From Actinoalloteichus caeruleus DSM 43889 (lineage in GTDB: Bacteria; Actinomycetota; Actinomycetes; Mycobacteriales; Pseudonocardiaceae), in contig NZ_AUBJ02000001.1 of assembly GCF_000429185.2 (NCBI RefSeq), forward strand, positions 3,038,001 through 3,102,000: a stretch of 64,000 bases of DNA, in the 5' to 3' direction. Below, in pieces: positions 35,222 through 44,388 of the stretch; the first letter of the stretch is position 1, and each line of letters begins with the position of its first letter. Under the pieces are notes generated by a model that worked only from the letters and a program-made list of their open reading frames with translations, was not told where the DNA came from and ran no database searches. The position numbers and the translations under genes are program-made.

Positions 35222-35743
35222 TCAGTCGAGGCGTCGGAGGCCCTCCCGGTAGCGGGCGGCGTTGCGGACGTACTTCTCCACGACGTGCCGCCACGCCCCG
35301 GGGGGAACCTCGCGGTCCGGGCAGATCTTGGCCGGCACGCCGAGCACCATCGACCGGGGCGGCACGACCATGCCGAAGGGCAGGACGGCGCCCGCTCCCA
35401 CCACGGCACCGGCTCCGACCTGGGAGCCGTTGAGCACCACCGCCCCGGAGGCCACGAGGGCACCCTCCTCGACCACGGCGCCCTCGATGTGGGCGTTGTG
35501 CCCGAGAACGCAGTCCTGCCCGACCAGCGCCGGGTGTTCCTCGGTGCAGTGCACCACCGTGCCGTCCTGCACGTTGCTGCGGTCTCCGATCTCGATCCGG
35601 CCGTAGTCGCCGCGCAGGACGGCACCCGGCCACACGGAGGTCTGCGCGCCGAGCCGGACCTGTCCGATCACGGTCGCGTCGGGGTGGACGAAGGCGGTGG
35701 GGTGGATCTCGGGCACGGCGTCGTCCAGGGCGTACACGGTCAT
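35222..35743 (-). CDS. Gamma-class carbonic anhydrase-like hexapeptide protein
   Basis: A 173-residue left-handed beta-helix protein built of hexapeptide repeats (VGQDCVLGHNAHIEGAVVE and following turns). The three zinc-ligand histidines of the gamma-CA family are present (VVHCT and GHNAH). Many members (PaaY/YrdA type) show little carbonic anhydrase activity, so the reaction is not certain. It forms a trimer in known relatives. It stands 75 nt downstream of ung's start side, on the same strand, with no clear functional link. Confidence 0.88.
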   Translation of the reverse strand: MTVYALDDAVPEIHPTAFVHPDATVIGQVRLGAQTSVWPGAVLRGDYGRIEIGDRSNVQDGTVVHCTEEHPALVGQDCVLGHNAHIEGAVVEEGALVASGAVVLNGSQVGAGAVVGAGAVLPFGMVVPPRSMVLGVPAKICPDREVPPGAWRHVVEKYVRNAARYREGLRRLD

Positions 35744-35807
35744 CCGGTCGTCCTCCTCGGACTGGCTTCTCGGTCGGCCCCGGGACCGACCCGACCGCTG
35801 CTGGCGG

Positions 35808-36308
35808 TCAGCCGACGGCGGGCAGACCGGCCACGTCGAGGAGGGACTTGGCGAAGCAGCGACTCAGCGGGTGTTCCCGGTAGGTGCCGAAGTTCGGGAT
35901 GGGCTCGTACCCTTCCGAACGATAGAGGGCCATCGCCTCCGGCTGCTCGGTTCCGGTCTCCAGCACCATCCGGTGGCAGCCGGCGTCGCGTGCGGACACC
36001 TCCAGGTAGACCAGCAACGACCTGGCGAGACCGCGCCCCCTGGCGTCGGGGAGGACGAACATCCGCTTCAGTTCCGCGTCGTCGGGCCCGACCCCGTCCT
36101 CCGCCTCGGCCACCCGCCGCCACCCACCGCAGGCGACCGGTCGGTCGTCGAGGTACCCGACGGCGAACAGCCCGTTGGGCGGGGCGAACTGCGCCGGTTC
36201 GACCGGCGTGACGTCCTCCTCCCCGTACCGGACCACGTACTCCCGTTGCACGGCGGCGGTCAGCGTCAGGGAGTCGGGGTGGTCGAAGGCCAGGAGACGA
36301 AGCTGCAT
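35808..36308 (-). CDS. GNAT-family N-acetyltransferase
   Basis: A 166-residue acetyltransferase with the acetyl-CoA loop DARGRGLARSLL (about residues 90-101), preceded by the conserved strand AELKRMFVLP and followed by MVLETGTEQPEAMALYRSEGYEPIPNFG. This arrangement is common in GNATs of unknown substrate. The ATG start gives a compact domain without extension. It lies between thiL and the gamma-CA-like gene on the same strand. Confidence 0.9.
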   Translation of the reverse strand: MQLRLLAFDHPDSLTLTAAVQREYVVRYGEEDVTPVEPAQFAPPNGLFAVGYLDDRPVACGGWRRVAEAEDGVGPDDAELKRMFVLPDARGRGLARSLLVYLEVSARDAGCHRMVLETGTEQPEAMALYRSEGYEPIPNFGTYREHPLSRCFAKSLLDVAGLPAVG

Positions 36309-36389
36309 GCGTGTCAGCCTACGTATTTCGACACGCCGTCCACCACGGGCGTTCGGTTGGGCGTGTCCAACCTCCGGCGCCGGTCGTGG

Positions 36390-37376
36390 TCAGCGCCAGT
36401 GCTCCCAGCCGACGGGCCGTTCGTAGGCCCGTCCGTTCACGGTCACCCCGCTGCCCTCCTTGACCGTGCCGACCACGCGCCACCCCGGGGGCAGCGCGGC
36501 CGCCGACGGGAAGGTCGCGGCCAGCGCGTGGTCCTCGCCGCCGGTCAGCACCCAGTGCAGGGGATCCGACCCCAGGGCGGAGGCCACGTCGACGAGGCGC
36601 TGGTGCACCTCCATCCGCTCCGCCCAGACGTCGATGGCGACCGACGAGCTGACCGCGATGTGCCCGAGGTCGGCCAGGAGCCCGTCGGACACGTCGATCA
36701 TCGCGGTCGCGCCGGCCAGGGCCGCCTCGGGGCCTGCCTGGTAGGGGGGCTGCGGGCACCGGTGCGCACCGACGACCGTTCCCGGCGAGCGGAAGCCTCG
36801 GCTGAGCACGGCCAGGCCGGCGGCCGACCAGCCGAGTCGCCCTCGGACGGCGACCACGTCACCGACCCGGGCGCCCGACCTCGTGACCGGCTCCCTGCCC
36901 TGCAGACTCCCTAAGGCGGTGACAGAGATCACAATGCTCCCGGCGGAGACGACGTCACCGCCGACGACACCCACGCCCGCCCTGGACGCCTCCTGCCACA
37001 TGCCCTCGGTCATGCGGTCGGCGATCTCGGCGGTGAGCGTGGGCGGGCAGGCCAGCCCGACGAGCAGCCCGGTGGGAACGGCTCCCATCGCGGCCACGTC
37101 GGCGACGTTGACGGCGACCGCCTTGGCCCCGACCTGCTCGGGGCTGGACCAGTCCAGCCGGAAGTGCACCCCCTCGACCAGGACGTCCGTCGACGTCACC
37201 ACCCGCCCGTCCGGCGCGGCGACCACGGCGGCGTCATCGCCGGGGCCGAGCAGGGTGGTGGACGGTTGCGGCCGACCGCCGGTGATGCGCTCGATGAACC
37301 CGAACTCTCCGAGCCCGGCGACCGTGTCCGGGTTCTGCGCCGGTTCCGGCTGCACGCGGACCTCCAAAGTCTCCAA
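36390..37376 (-). CDS. thiL: Thiamine-monophosphate kinase
   Basis: A 328-residue ThiL that phosphorylates thiamine monophosphate to thiamine diphosphate with ATP. It shows FGFIERIT, GDDAAVV, the TDVLVEGVHF and KAVAVNVADVAAMGA motifs, and the C-terminal GEDHALAATF segment. The family's N-terminal position is reached after about 25 residues, so a later start is possible. It is divergent from the Lrp-like gene across 81 nt. Confidence 0.95.
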   Translation of the reverse strand: METLEVRVQPEPAQNPDTVAGLGEFGFIERITGGRPQPSTTLLGPGDDAAVVAAPDGRVVTSTDVLVEGVHFRLDWSSPEQVGAKAVAVNVADVAAMGAVPTGLLVGLACPPTLTAEIADRMTEGMWQEASRAGVGVVGGDVVSAGSIVISVTALGSLQGREPVTRSGARVGDVVAVRGRLGWSAAGLAVLSRGFRSPGTVVGAHRCPQPPYQAGPEAALAGATAMIDVSDGLLADLGHIAVSSSVAIDVWAERMEVHQRLVDVASALGSDPLHWVLTGGEDHALAATFPSAAALPPGWRVVGTVKEGSGVTVNGRAYERPVGWEHWR

Positions 37377-37457
37377 GCCCCGACCGCGTCGGCGGCTGGG
37401 GTACCTTGCTGCTCACGTTCCTACCCCGAGCACACTGACGACACGAAGGGGCACGCC

Positions 37458-37691
37458 GTGGTCAAGGCATACATCCTCATCCAGACCGAGGTCGGCAAGG
37501 CAGCCGCGGTGGCTGAGCAGATCTCCGGTATCCCCGGTGTCACGACCGCCGAGGACGTGACCGGCCCCTACGACGTCGTCGTCCGGGCGGAGGCGCCGAA
37601 CGTGGACGAGCTGGGGCAGCTCGTGGTGGCCAACATCCAGAACGTCCAGGGGATCACCCGCACGCTGACGTGCCCGGTGGTCCGCCTCTGA
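37458..37691 (+). CDS. Stand-alone Lrp/AsnC ligand-binding (RAM) domain protein
   Basis: A 77-residue protein that is only the ligand-sensing and oligomerising half of an Lrp/AsnC regulator: VKAYILIQTEVGKAAAVAEQISGIPGV, then GPYDVVVRAEAPNVDELGQLVV. It has no helix-turn-helix. Such short proteins are common in actinobacteria; they may bind amino acids and associate with full Lrp proteins. The GTG at 37458 has GAAGGGG about 6 nt upstream. It lies between thiL and the DUF3515 gene. Confidence 0.9.
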   Translation: MVKAYILIQTEVGKAAAVAEQISGIPGVTTAEDVTGPYDVVVRAEAPNVDELGQLVVANIQNVQGITRTLTCPVVRL

Positions 37692-37731
37692 CCCTCCCCC
37701 GCCGTGGTCGCGACCCACTCGGCGTGCTGTC

Positions 37732-38316
37732 ATGGATCCCATGTCGGACAAGCCGTCGAGTGGGTTCCCCCGTGCGGTGGTGGTCGTGGCCATCGCGCTG
37801 CCCGTCGCGCTGGGTGTCGGCGCCGCCGGCATCGCGATGTCCTCGCCCCCCGTCGAGGAGGCCACCGACGAGTACGACGGACAGGGCCAGCGCCGGACGG
37901 GTCCGCTACCGCTCTCCAGCGTTCCCGCTCCCGACGCCGAGTCGGCCGAGTGCGCCGCCCTGCTGGCCGAGCTCCCCGAGGAGACCGTCTCGGCCGGGCA
38001 GACCCTGACCGTCCGGGAGCTGATGGATCCCGCCCCGGCCGGCGCGATGGCCTGGGGCAACGCCGACCACGACCCGGTGGTCGTGCGGTGCGGGCTGGGG
38101 GCACCGGCCGATCTGGTACCGACCTCCGAGCTGGTGGAGGTCTCGGGTGTCCAGTGGCTGGAGATGCCGGGGGACGGGATGACGACCTGGGCGGCGGTGG
38201 ACCGGCCGGTGGGGGTGGCCCTCACGGTGCCGGACGACACGGGAAGCGGTCCGATCCAGGACGTCTCCGAGGCCATCTCCGCCGTGCTGGAAGCGGTCGA
38301 CGTCGAGGTGGGGTGA
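37732..38316 (+). CDS. DUF3515 domain membrane-anchored protein
   Basis: A 194-residue protein with an N-terminal hydrophobic helix (AVVVVAIALPVALGVGAAGIA) and an extracytoplasmic DUF3515 domain. That domain is recognised from CAALLAELPEE, AMAWGNADHDPVVVRCGL and the WLEMPGDGMTTWAAVDRPVGVAL segment. The two cysteines may form a disulphide. Two ATGs 9 nt apart are possible starts. In M. tuberculosis the homologue also lies between thiL and ddl. Function unknown. Confidence 0.88.
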   Translation: MDPMSDKPSSGFPRAVVVVAIALPVALGVGAAGIAMSSPPVEEATDEYDGQGQRRTGPLPLSSVPAPDAESAECAALLAELPEETVSAGQTLTVRELMDPAPAGAMAWGNADHDPVVVRCGLGAPADLVPTSELVEVSGVQWLEMPGDGMTTWAAVDRPVGVALTVPDDTGSGPIQDVSEAISAVLEAVDVEVG

Positions 38317-38479
38317 CCCCGACCTCGGGTGCGGTCCCCCGGGCGGCGGAGCGCCACCGGTGGCGGGCGGCTTGTCCGGGAGGTCCTCGTCCACCGGCCA
38401 GCGCGGTTCGCCGGCTCGTCCCGCGCCGCCACGCGCCGTTCCAACTCCCCCGACCCGCCCGGTGCCAGCCGCAGCGTGG

Positions 38480-39406
38480 TCAGACCCCGGCCAGCCGGGC
38501 GAGCACCGGCGCGACCGCCATCGCCGACCGACCGCCCGCCGGGTCGCCGTGCGCGGCGCTCCACAACGCACCCTCCACCGTCCTGGCCAGCGCCCACGCC
38601 GCCACCCGGGCGGGATCCAAGCCCAGGACGTCGGCGAGCAGTCGGAACCGGCTGGCCAACACCGACGGCCGGTCACGTGGGTCGTCGACCTGCTCGACCA
38701 ACGGCCAGAGCTCGTAGGCCGGGTCGCCGAGCACCGGCTTGGGGTCGATCGCCAGCCAGGGCCGGCGGCGCGCGGCGAGCAGGTTCCCGGGATTGAGGTC
38801 GCCGTGCAGGAGCACCGCGCGATCCGCGCTGGACGGGAGCTCCCGGAGCAGTTCGACTCCCCGGCGCACCAGCCCGGCGTCCAGGTCCGCTCCCGGCGTG
38901 CCAGCCCTGGCCGCGGTGACCTCGGCCCAGCCCGCGCACACGGCCGCCAGCCCGGGTACCGCCACTCCTCCACCAACGGGCACCGACCAGAGCTCAGCGA
39001 CGACCTCCGCCGCGAGTTCCAGCCGGCGTGCGGGAGGGATCTCCTCCGCCGCGGCGAGGGGAGTGGCGGGACGGACCCGTTCGAGGAGCAACGCGTTGTC
39101 GTCGCCGGCCACGTCGAGCAGCCGAACGGCCGCCCGGCCCGCCCAACGCCGCAACGCGTCGGGTTCGGCGGAGGCCTCCGGGTGCGGCCAGGTCACCTTG
39201 AGCACCGCCTCGGTGCCGTCCGGGCGGCGGGCGGGCGCTACCCAGGAACTCGTCCCGCCCCGCAGCGGGGCGCCCAGCACCAGGCCCCACCGCCTCCGCA
39301 GCCGGTCCACCCGATCCGGGAGCCCCGCGAGCCAGGAGTGCCCGGCGGGCAGCCCAGCCAGGTGGGAGAACACCGGCAGGGAGCGGGGAAAGAGTTCGGG
39401 GGCCAC
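38480..39406 (-). CDS. Aminoglycoside/hydroxyurea phosphotransferase-like kinase
   Basis: A 308-residue kinase of the APH(6)/hydroxyurea-kinase type. It has the N-lobe Lys in AVLKVTWPHPEA, the catalytic loop LLHGDLNPGNLL (HGDxxxxN) and the metal site IDPKPVLGDPAYELWP. The IDPKP form is characteristic of streptomycin 6-kinase relatives. It could phosphorylate an aminoglycoside-like compound or a metabolite; genomic context gives no support for either. The GTG at 39406 is used because the fold begins soon after and GGAGAGG lies about 10 nt upstream. Confidence 0.85.
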   Translation of the reverse strand: MAPELFPRSLPVFSHLAGLPAGHSWLAGLPDRVDRLRRRWGLVLGAPLRGGTSSWVAPARRPDGTEAVLKVTWPHPEASAEPDALRRWAGRAAVRLLDVAGDDNALLLERVRPATPLAAAEEIPPARRLELAAEVVAELWSVPVGGGVAVPGLAAVCAGWAEVTAARAGTPGADLDAGLVRRGVELLRELPSSADRAVLLHGDLNPGNLLAARRRPWLAIDPKPVLGDPAYELWPLVEQVDDPRDRPSVLASRFRLLADVLGLDPARVAAWALARTVEGALWSAAHGDPAGGRSAMAVAPVLARLAGV

Positions 39407-39929
39407 GGGACACCAACCTCTCCCCGCCAGGGTCGGATGCCGGCGGGGCTGTGGAGCACCGGCGAATGGGACGGGCTCGGGCTCGCCGGGATGCCACCAC
39501 CGGACTCGGGTCGGCAGGAGGCCACCGCGCCACGGTCCCCACCGCCCGGGACGGTACCTCGGCTGGCAGAGGACGGGACCCGGTCCCCGGCCAGCACGCG
39601 GACGCGGGTGGGTGGGTGGGGCGGCACCGTCCCGACCCGGGTGAGGCGATGTCCCCGGAACGAGCAGCGCCGGGCGGCCCCACGTCCGCGGGGGCGGGTT
39701 CGGCCGAGGGTGGTGGCCCCGGTCCCGAGGCCCGGTGCCCCGGACACGGCGCACCGACCGTCGAGCACGTCCCGGTACCACGAGCCGCCAGGGACCGACG
39801 GCGGGCGCGCCCCTCGCCGGCTCGCCCCGACCGAGTGAGGACACGGTTCGGGAAGGGCGCGAGCGGGCACTTCTCATCACAGGACGGGGTGCCACGGTCA
39901 TCTCGCCCCGGTGGTGTGAGGAGGCGGGT
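39407..39929. other. 523-nt divergent intergenic region
   Basis: Space between the leftward phosphotransferase gene and the rightward STAS gene. Long open frames exist on both strands, but they are Arg/Pro/Gly-rich and show no domain, so I take them as high-GC shadows. No tRNA or strong hairpin is evident. It should contain both promoters. Confidence 0.35.
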
Positions 39930-40328
39930 ATGACGACGCGGCCGATGGTGGACGAGGCGGACGGGGACACCTGGGATCTGCGGCTCCGCCACGGACTTCG
40001 GTACGGCTGGGTCGTCGTCGAGGTCGTCGGCGAGCTCGACACGACCAATGCCGAGATGTTCTGGGGATTCCTCGCCGACTGCCTGCGGACCGGGGCGACC
40101 CGCATGGTGGTCGACCTGGGCAACGTCGACTTCGTGGGCCGGGCGGGCGTGTACGCCCTGGTGTCCACCTACCAACGGCTCCGGCGGCGCGGCGGGGAGC
40201 TGAACGTCATCTCCGACGACGCCAACACCCTGCGCCGCTTCCACCAGGCGGGGCTCGGCACCCTGATCACGGTGTTGCCGAGCGTGCCGTGGCCGTCCGA
40301 CGCGCCCGCCGGCCCACCCTCACCGTAG
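39930..40328 (+). CDS. STAS-domain protein, anti-sigma-factor-antagonist-like
   Basis: A 132-residue protein with one STAS domain (residues about 25-115): [18 protein letters not shown], then [21 protein letters not shown]. In SpoIIAA-type antagonists the phosphorylated Ser lies in a DSSGL motif; here the equivalent reads FVGRAGV, without a Ser. It may bind an anti-sigma factor constitutively or have another role. The ATG at 39930 has GAGGAGG 5 nt upstream. It converges with ddl and the two coding ends overlap by 9 nt. Confidence 0.82.
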   Translation: MTTRPMVDEADGDTWDLRLRHGLRYGWVVVEVVGELDTTNAEMFWGFLADCLRTGATRMVVDLGNVDFVGRAGVYALVSTYQRLRRRGGELNVISDDANTLRRFHQAGLGTLITVLPSVPWPSDAPAGPPSP

Positions 40329-41414
40329 GCCGGTCCCCCTGGCCAGGGCGGTGTCCACGAGGATGTTGGTGAGCGTGCCGATGTCGATGCCGGTGTGCTG
40401 CCACATCTTCGGGTACATCGAGATCGGCGTGAAACCGGGCATGGTGTTGAGCTCGTTGACGATCAGCTCGCCCTCGTCGCTGACGAAGAAGTCGACACGG
40501 GCCAGTCCCTGGCAGTCCAGGGCGGTGAACGCCGTCACCGCCTGGTCCCGAAGCCGTTCGACGACCGCGTCGTCGAGCTTGGCGGGGATGTCGAACTCGC
40601 ACACGTCGTCGAGGTACTTCGCCTCGAAGTCGTACCAGTCGACACCCTCGGCCACCATCCGGATCTCGGCCGGCAGCGAGGCACGGACCTCCCCGTCGGG
40701 GAACTCCAGCACCCCGCACTCGACCTCACGGCCCCGGACCGCGGCCTCGATGATGACCTTCGGGTCGGTGCGCCGGGCCTCCGCGATGGCCTCGTCCAAC
40801 GCGGACCAGTCGGTGACCCGCGAGATGCCCAGCGACGAACCGGCCCTGGCGGGCTTCACGAAGACGGGGAGACCGAGGTCCGCCCGCTGGTCCTCGGTCA
40901 GCGTCGCCTGGTCGCGGCGGAGCACGACGTACCGCCCGACCGACAGCCCGGCAGCCGCCAGCAGCTTCTTGGTGAACTCCTTGTCCATCGCGGCGGCGCT
41001 GGCGAAGACACCCGGTCCGACGTAGGGGACCCCGGCCATCTCCAGCAGCCCCTGGATGGTCCCGTCCTCGCCGTAGGCGCCGTGCAGCACGGGGAACACC
41101 ACGTCCACCCCGGAGAGCAGCTCCCCCTCGCGCCCCGGGTCGAGTCGGACGAGGTCACCACCGGCTCCTCCAGGCAGGACCAGGGACGCGCTGGTCCCGT
41201 CCACCTCGGGCAGCGCCCGGTCCCGGATCGCCAGCTGCTCCGGATCGTCCCCACCCAGCACCCAGCCACCCTCGCGGGTGATGCCGACGGGGACGACCTC
41301 GAAGCGTTCCCGGTCCAGGTGCGCGAGCAAGCTGCCCGCCGACACGCAGGAGATGGCGTGCTCGTTGCTCTGGCCGCCGAAGACGACCGCGACCCGGATC
41401 TTGCGCTGCGTCAT
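40320..41414 (-). CDS. ddl: D-alanine--D-alanine ligase
   Basis: A 364-residue ATP-grasp ligase that makes the D-Ala-D-Ala dipeptide for peptidoglycan. It has the N-terminal [15 protein letters not shown], the substrate region [12 protein letters not shown], the lid [13 protein letters not shown] and the C-terminal [25 protein letters not shown]. It is the target of D-cycloserine in relatives. It lies near gpsA, as in M. tuberculosis. Confidence 0.97.
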   Translation of the reverse strand: MTQRKIRVAVVFGGQSNEHAISCVSAGSLLAHLDRERFEVVPVGITREGGWVLGGDDPEQLAIRDRALPEVDGTSASLVLPGGAGGDLVRLDPGREGELLSGVDVVFPVLHGAYGEDGTIQGLLEMAGVPYVGPGVFASAAAMDKEFTKKLLAAAGLSVGRYVVLRRDQATLTEDQRADLGLPVFVKPARAGSSLGISRVTDWSALDEAIAEARRTDPKVIIEAAVRGREVECGVLEFPDGEVRASLPAEIRMVAEGVDWYDFEAKYLDDVCEFDIPAKLDDAVVERLRDQAVTAFTALDCQGLARVDFFVSDEGELIVNELNTMPGFTPISMYPKMWQHTGIDIGTLTNILVDTALARGTGLR

Positions 41415-41472
41415 GGCTCTGGACCCTACCGGCCGGTCGCTCCACCCACTCGGCGCAATCCGGTATTCCGCG

Positions 41473-42873
41473 TCACCACGCCCTGGCGACGAGGTGGGTC
41501 AGAACGGGGATGGCCGAGGCCAGTTCCCGGGGGGAGCAGGCCGCGTATCCGAGGGCGATTCCGTAGTGCCCGGCGGGGCCCTGGTGGTGCCGGCCGAGCC
41601 CGTCCAGGGCGAGGCCCGCGCGCCGCGCCGAACCGATCACCCGTTGTTCCTCGGCGGCCGAGGGCAGCGGGAGCACGAGGTGGGCACCCGCCTCGTCCCC
41701 GAGCACGGGAAGGCCGGCCGAGGTGAACGCCTCCACGAGAGCGCCGCGGCGGCGGGCGAACTCCCGCCGCGTGCGGCGCAGGTGCCGGCCCAGGTCTCCG
41801 TGCCTGGCGAGCTCGACCAGCACCCGTTGGCCCGCCGCGGCGGGGCCCACGCCCGACCGGTCGCGCGCGTCCAGCACCGCCCGGCGCACCGATCCGGGGG
41901 CCACCATCCACCCCACCCCCAGCGTCGGCGTGAGGATCTTGCTGGTGGTGCCGAGGTGGACGACGTGTTCCGGGGCGAGCGCGGCCAGCAGGGGCAGCGG
42001 CGCGACGTCGTAGCGCAGCTCGCCGTCGTAGTCGTCCTCGATGACCAGGAAACCGTCGTGCCGCGCCCGTTCGACCAGGGCGACCCGGCGCGCCGCCGGG
42101 AGCCGCCCCCCGAGCGGGTACTGGTGTGCCGGCGAGCAGTACACGGCCCGCACGCCGGCGGGGACGCGGTCGACGAGCAGGCCGTCCCCGTCGACCGGCG
42201 CGGGCACGACGCGCAGACCCGCCGCGAGGAGCGCGCTGACCGCCCGCTGGTACCCGGGCTCCTCGACGGCGACGACGTCCCCGGGCCGCAGGACGGCGCG
42301 GACGGTCTCGACCAGGCCGGCGGTCGTTCCCGCGGTCGCGATCACCGGGCTGTCGACCTCGTGAGCCCTCGGGACCGCCAGGCCCCGGTGCCGCAGCAGG
42401 TGTTCGGCGACGGCGGCCCGGTACTCGGGCAGCCCGGCCCGCCGGGGCCGGGTCATCGGCGGGACCTCCGCCGCCGCGCGCCAGGCCCGCCGCCACGCGG
42501 CCCGGTCGATGCCCTCCGACCACGGGGCTCCCGGGGTGAGGTCGACCAGCTCCCCCACTTCCGGCTCGGCGGCGTCCACGGTGGTCTCCTGGGCCGCGCC
42601 GCTCGGGGGGCTGGTGGTGACGTAGGTGCCCGAACCGTGCCGCCCGGTCAGCCAGCCCTCGGCGTGCAACTGTTCGTAGGCGGCCGTGGTCACCGTCCGG
42701 CTCACCCCGAGGTGGGCGGCCAGCCTCCTGGTCGCCGGCAACCGGTCCCCGGCCCGCAACAGGCCGTCCACCGCGGCCGCCCGGAGCGCGTCGGCCAGCT
42801 GCACCGCCAGCGGCGTTCCCGCCCCTCGGTCGAGGCTCACCGGGATCTCGGTCGCGGGTTCACCACGCGTCAT
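41473..42873 (-). CDS. MocR/PdxR-type regulator (GntR HTH plus aminotransferase domain)
   Basis: A 466-residue chimeric regulator. An N-terminal GntR winged helix ([20 protein letters not shown], about residues 44-63) is joined to a fold-type I aminotransferase domain that binds PLP. The Schiff-base Lys is probably in [15 protein letters not shown]. Proteins of this kind control vitamin B6 synthesis or amine metabolism in response to PLP. The divergent neighbour is a PNPOx-fold flavoprotein, which fits PLP-linked control. The ATG at 42873 is used. The tandem repeats just upstream are a likely binding site. Confidence 0.93.
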   Translation of the reverse strand: MTRGEPATEIPVSLDRGAGTPLAVQLADALRAAAVDGLLRAGDRLPATRRLAAHLGVSRTVTTAAYEQLHAEGWLTGRHGSGTYVTTSPPSGAAQETTVDAAEPEVGELVDLTPGAPWSEGIDRAAWRRAWRAAAEVPPMTRPRRAGLPEYRAAVAEHLLRHRGLAVPRAHEVDSPVIATAGTTAGLVETVRAVLRPGDVVAVEEPGYQRAVSALLAAGLRVVPAPVDGDGLLVDRVPAGVRAVYCSPAHQYPLGGRLPAARRVALVERARHDGFLVIEDDYDGELRYDVAPLPLLAALAPEHVVHLGTTSKILTPTLGVGWMVAPGSVRRAVLDARDRSGVGPAAAGQRVLVELARHGDLGRHLRRTRREFARRRGALVEAFTSAGLPVLGDEAGAHLVLPLPSAAEEQRVIGSARRAGLALDGLGRHHQGPAGHYGIALGYAACSPRELASAIPVLTHLVARAW

Positions 42874-42880
42874 CGACGAA

Positions 42881-42918
42881 GTGGCCTTTCCAAATCGCTG
42901 TTCTGTGGCCCTTCCAGA
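42881..42918. promoter_or_regulatory. Tandem direct repeats, probable MocR operator
   Basis: GTGGCCTTTCCAAA at 42881-42894 and GTGGCCCTTCCAGA at 42905-42918 differ at two positions and are 24 nt apart start to start, about two helical turns. They fill the short space between the regulator and its divergent flavoprotein gene. MocR proteins with known sites often bind direct repeats, so autoregulation plus control of the neighbour is likely. Confidence 0.65.
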
Positions 42919-42947
42919 ATGCCATTCGGGGTCAGCACACTCGTGCC

Positions 42948-43619
42948 ATGACCACACAGCCGCTGTCCCCCACCCCCCGCAGCACCGTACGACGCGGCCG
43001 GCGGCGGTCCGTCACCGACCGCGAGACCCTGTACTCGATCCTCGACGCCGGCCTGGTCTGCCAGCTCTCACTCGTCCTCGACGGGAGCCCGGTGGTGCTC
43101 CCGACCTGTTACGGACGGGTGGGGGACACCCTCTACCTGCACGGATCCACGGGCGCGGCGAGCCTGCGCGCCCTGGCGGAGGGCGCGCGGGCCTGCGTCG
43201 CGGTCACCCTGCTCGACGGCGTGGTGTACGCGCGTTCGGTGTTCCACCACTCCGTGAACTACCGGTCGGCCGTCATCCACGGCACGCCCACGCTGGTGGA
43301 CGACCCGGTCACGAAGCTGGCGGGGTTGCGCGCGGTGACCGAGCGGCTGGCTCCGGGCTCGTGGGACCACGCCAGACCTCCCACGCAACGGGAACTGGCC
43401 GCGACGGCGGTCCTCGCGCTGGATCTGGCGGAGGCGGCGGTCAAGGTCCGGGCCGCTCCTCCCGGCGACGACGAGGAGGACGTCGCGGACGGCACCCGGT
43501 GGGCCGGGGTGCTGCCCCTGGACCAGCGGTGGGGCGAGCCCGAGCCCTGTCCGCTGCTCCCCGGGGACAGCGATGTGCCCGACCACGTCCGGCGGCGAGC
43601 CGGCCAGGCCCTGGGCTGA
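42948..43619 (+). CDS. Pyridoxamine 5'-phosphate oxidase-fold flavoprotein
   Basis: A 223-residue split-barrel protein of the nitroimidazole-resistance/PNPOx-like group. It has VCQLSLVLDGSPVVLPTCYGRVGDTLYLHGSTGA at residues 36-69 and FHHSVNYRSAVIHG in the middle. These proteins bind FMN or a related cofactor and often reduce or bind small ligands; true PNP oxidase activity is not implied. The divergent MocR gene and the repeat pair suggest PLP-responsive control. The ATG is 29 nt past the second operator repeat. Confidence 0.88.
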   Translation: MTTQPLSPTPRSTVRRGRRRSVTDRETLYSILDAGLVCQLSLVLDGSPVVLPTCYGRVGDTLYLHGSTGAASLRALAEGARACVAVTLLDGVVYARSVFHHSVNYRSAVIHGTPTLVDDPVTKLAGLRAVTERLAPGSWDHARPPTQRELAATAVLALDLAEAAVKVRAAPPGDDEEDVADGTRWAGVLPLDQRWGEPEPCPLLPGDSDVPDHVRRRAGQALG

Positions 43620-43728
43620 GGGCCGCGTCACGGCGGGCACGGGGGAACGGAACGCCACCACCAGCCCGGACCCCTCCCTCGGGCGTCCGCTCCTCCCCCC
43701 ACGGCGGGTCCCGCCCGCCGCCGAGGGG

Positions 43729-43760
43729 CCGGGCGGCCGTTCCCACCCCGGGCCGCCCGG
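43729..43760. terminator. Hairpin between two convergent genes
   Basis: A 10-bp perfect inverted repeat (CCGGGCGGCC / GGCCGCCCGG) with a 12-nt loop in the 186-nt space between the flavoprotein and cysteine dioxygenase genes. It could stop transcription from both sides. Confidence 0.45.
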
Positions 43761-43805
43761 GTCCCGGTGGTCAGGCGGGCGGCGCCGGGCGGTGGTGGCG
43801 GGTGC

Positions 43806-44300
43806 TCACCAGTTCCGCCGACCGGTCGGGACGAGCCCCGCGACCGGGTCGAGGCGGTACTCCGACATCGGCTGCCGGGCCCGCCGGTAGACGTGCACCG
43901 ACACCGCGGGGTCCGGTCCCTCGTTGACGACCTGGTGCACGTAGTGCGGACCGAACACCCGGGACTGGCCGGCGACCAGCGGGGAGATCACCTCCAGGTG
44001 GTTGTCACCCGGCTGTTCCCGGACCACCCGTTCGGTGAGGACACCGTTGACCACGGTGAACGCGCCGACCGCGCCCCCGTGGTCGTGCAGCTCGGTCCGC
44101 TGCCCCGGGAGCCAGGACAGCAGCCAGATCTCCTGGTCGTCGGTGCGTTCCAGCAGGTCCGACCAGCGGCGTTCCGGGTCGTAGCGCAGGCGGTGCGCCC
44201 AGTGCGCGCGGTTGGCGACGGTCTCGAGTGCGACGCGGACGGGGTGCGCGGCCGACCGCTGTGCGGGCGGCGCGATGGTGTTTGCAGGCACGGCGAACAA
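43806..44300 (-). CDS. Cysteine dioxygenase (type I family)
   Basis: About 164 residues of a cupin-fold cysteine dioxygenase, which oxidises L-cysteine to cysteine sulfinate with O2 and Fe(II). Two iron-ligand histidines are in ELHDHGGAVGAF; a third lies in FGPHYVHQVV. The Gly after the HDH pair shows the bacterial type without the Cys-Tyr crosslink. The preferred start is a TTG at 44300, giving FAVPANT like related proteins and having GAGGA about 7 nt upstream; a GTG at 44291 is possible. A short leader ORF lies 88 nt upstream. Cystathionine gamma-lyase, encoded next door, would supply cysteine. Confidence 0.88.
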   Translation of the reverse strand: MFAVPANTIAPPAQRSAAHPVRVALETVANRAHWAHRLRYDPERRWSDLLERTDDQEIWLLSWLPGQRTELHDHGGAVGAFTVVNGVLTERVVREQPGDNHLEVISPLVAGQSRVFGPHYVHQVVNEGPDPAVSVHVYRRARQPMSEYRLDPVAGLVPTGRRNW

Positions 44301-44388
44301 CAGAAGTCCTCTGCTCGGTAGGGAAGTCTCATCCCCGGTGGCCCCGGGGGCGGGCGAAACGGTCCGGCCCTGCGCCGGCGGACGAACG

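Noticed and set aside
38480-40168. A longer version of the phosphotransferase with about 250 extra N-terminal residues
   Set aside because: The extension is Arg/Pro/Gly-rich, crosses the start region of the divergent STAS gene and has no homology. The kinase fold begins just after the GTG at 39406.
43988-44332. A second small Cys-rich ORF (ATG at 44332, with DFCCSPC early in it) overlapping the start of cysteine dioxygenase
   Set aside because: It runs on for over 100 codons in a frame antiphase to the real enzyme with Arg/Ser-rich content and lacks a good ribosome site. It might contribute Cys codons to attenuation, but I cannot separate it from a frame shadow.
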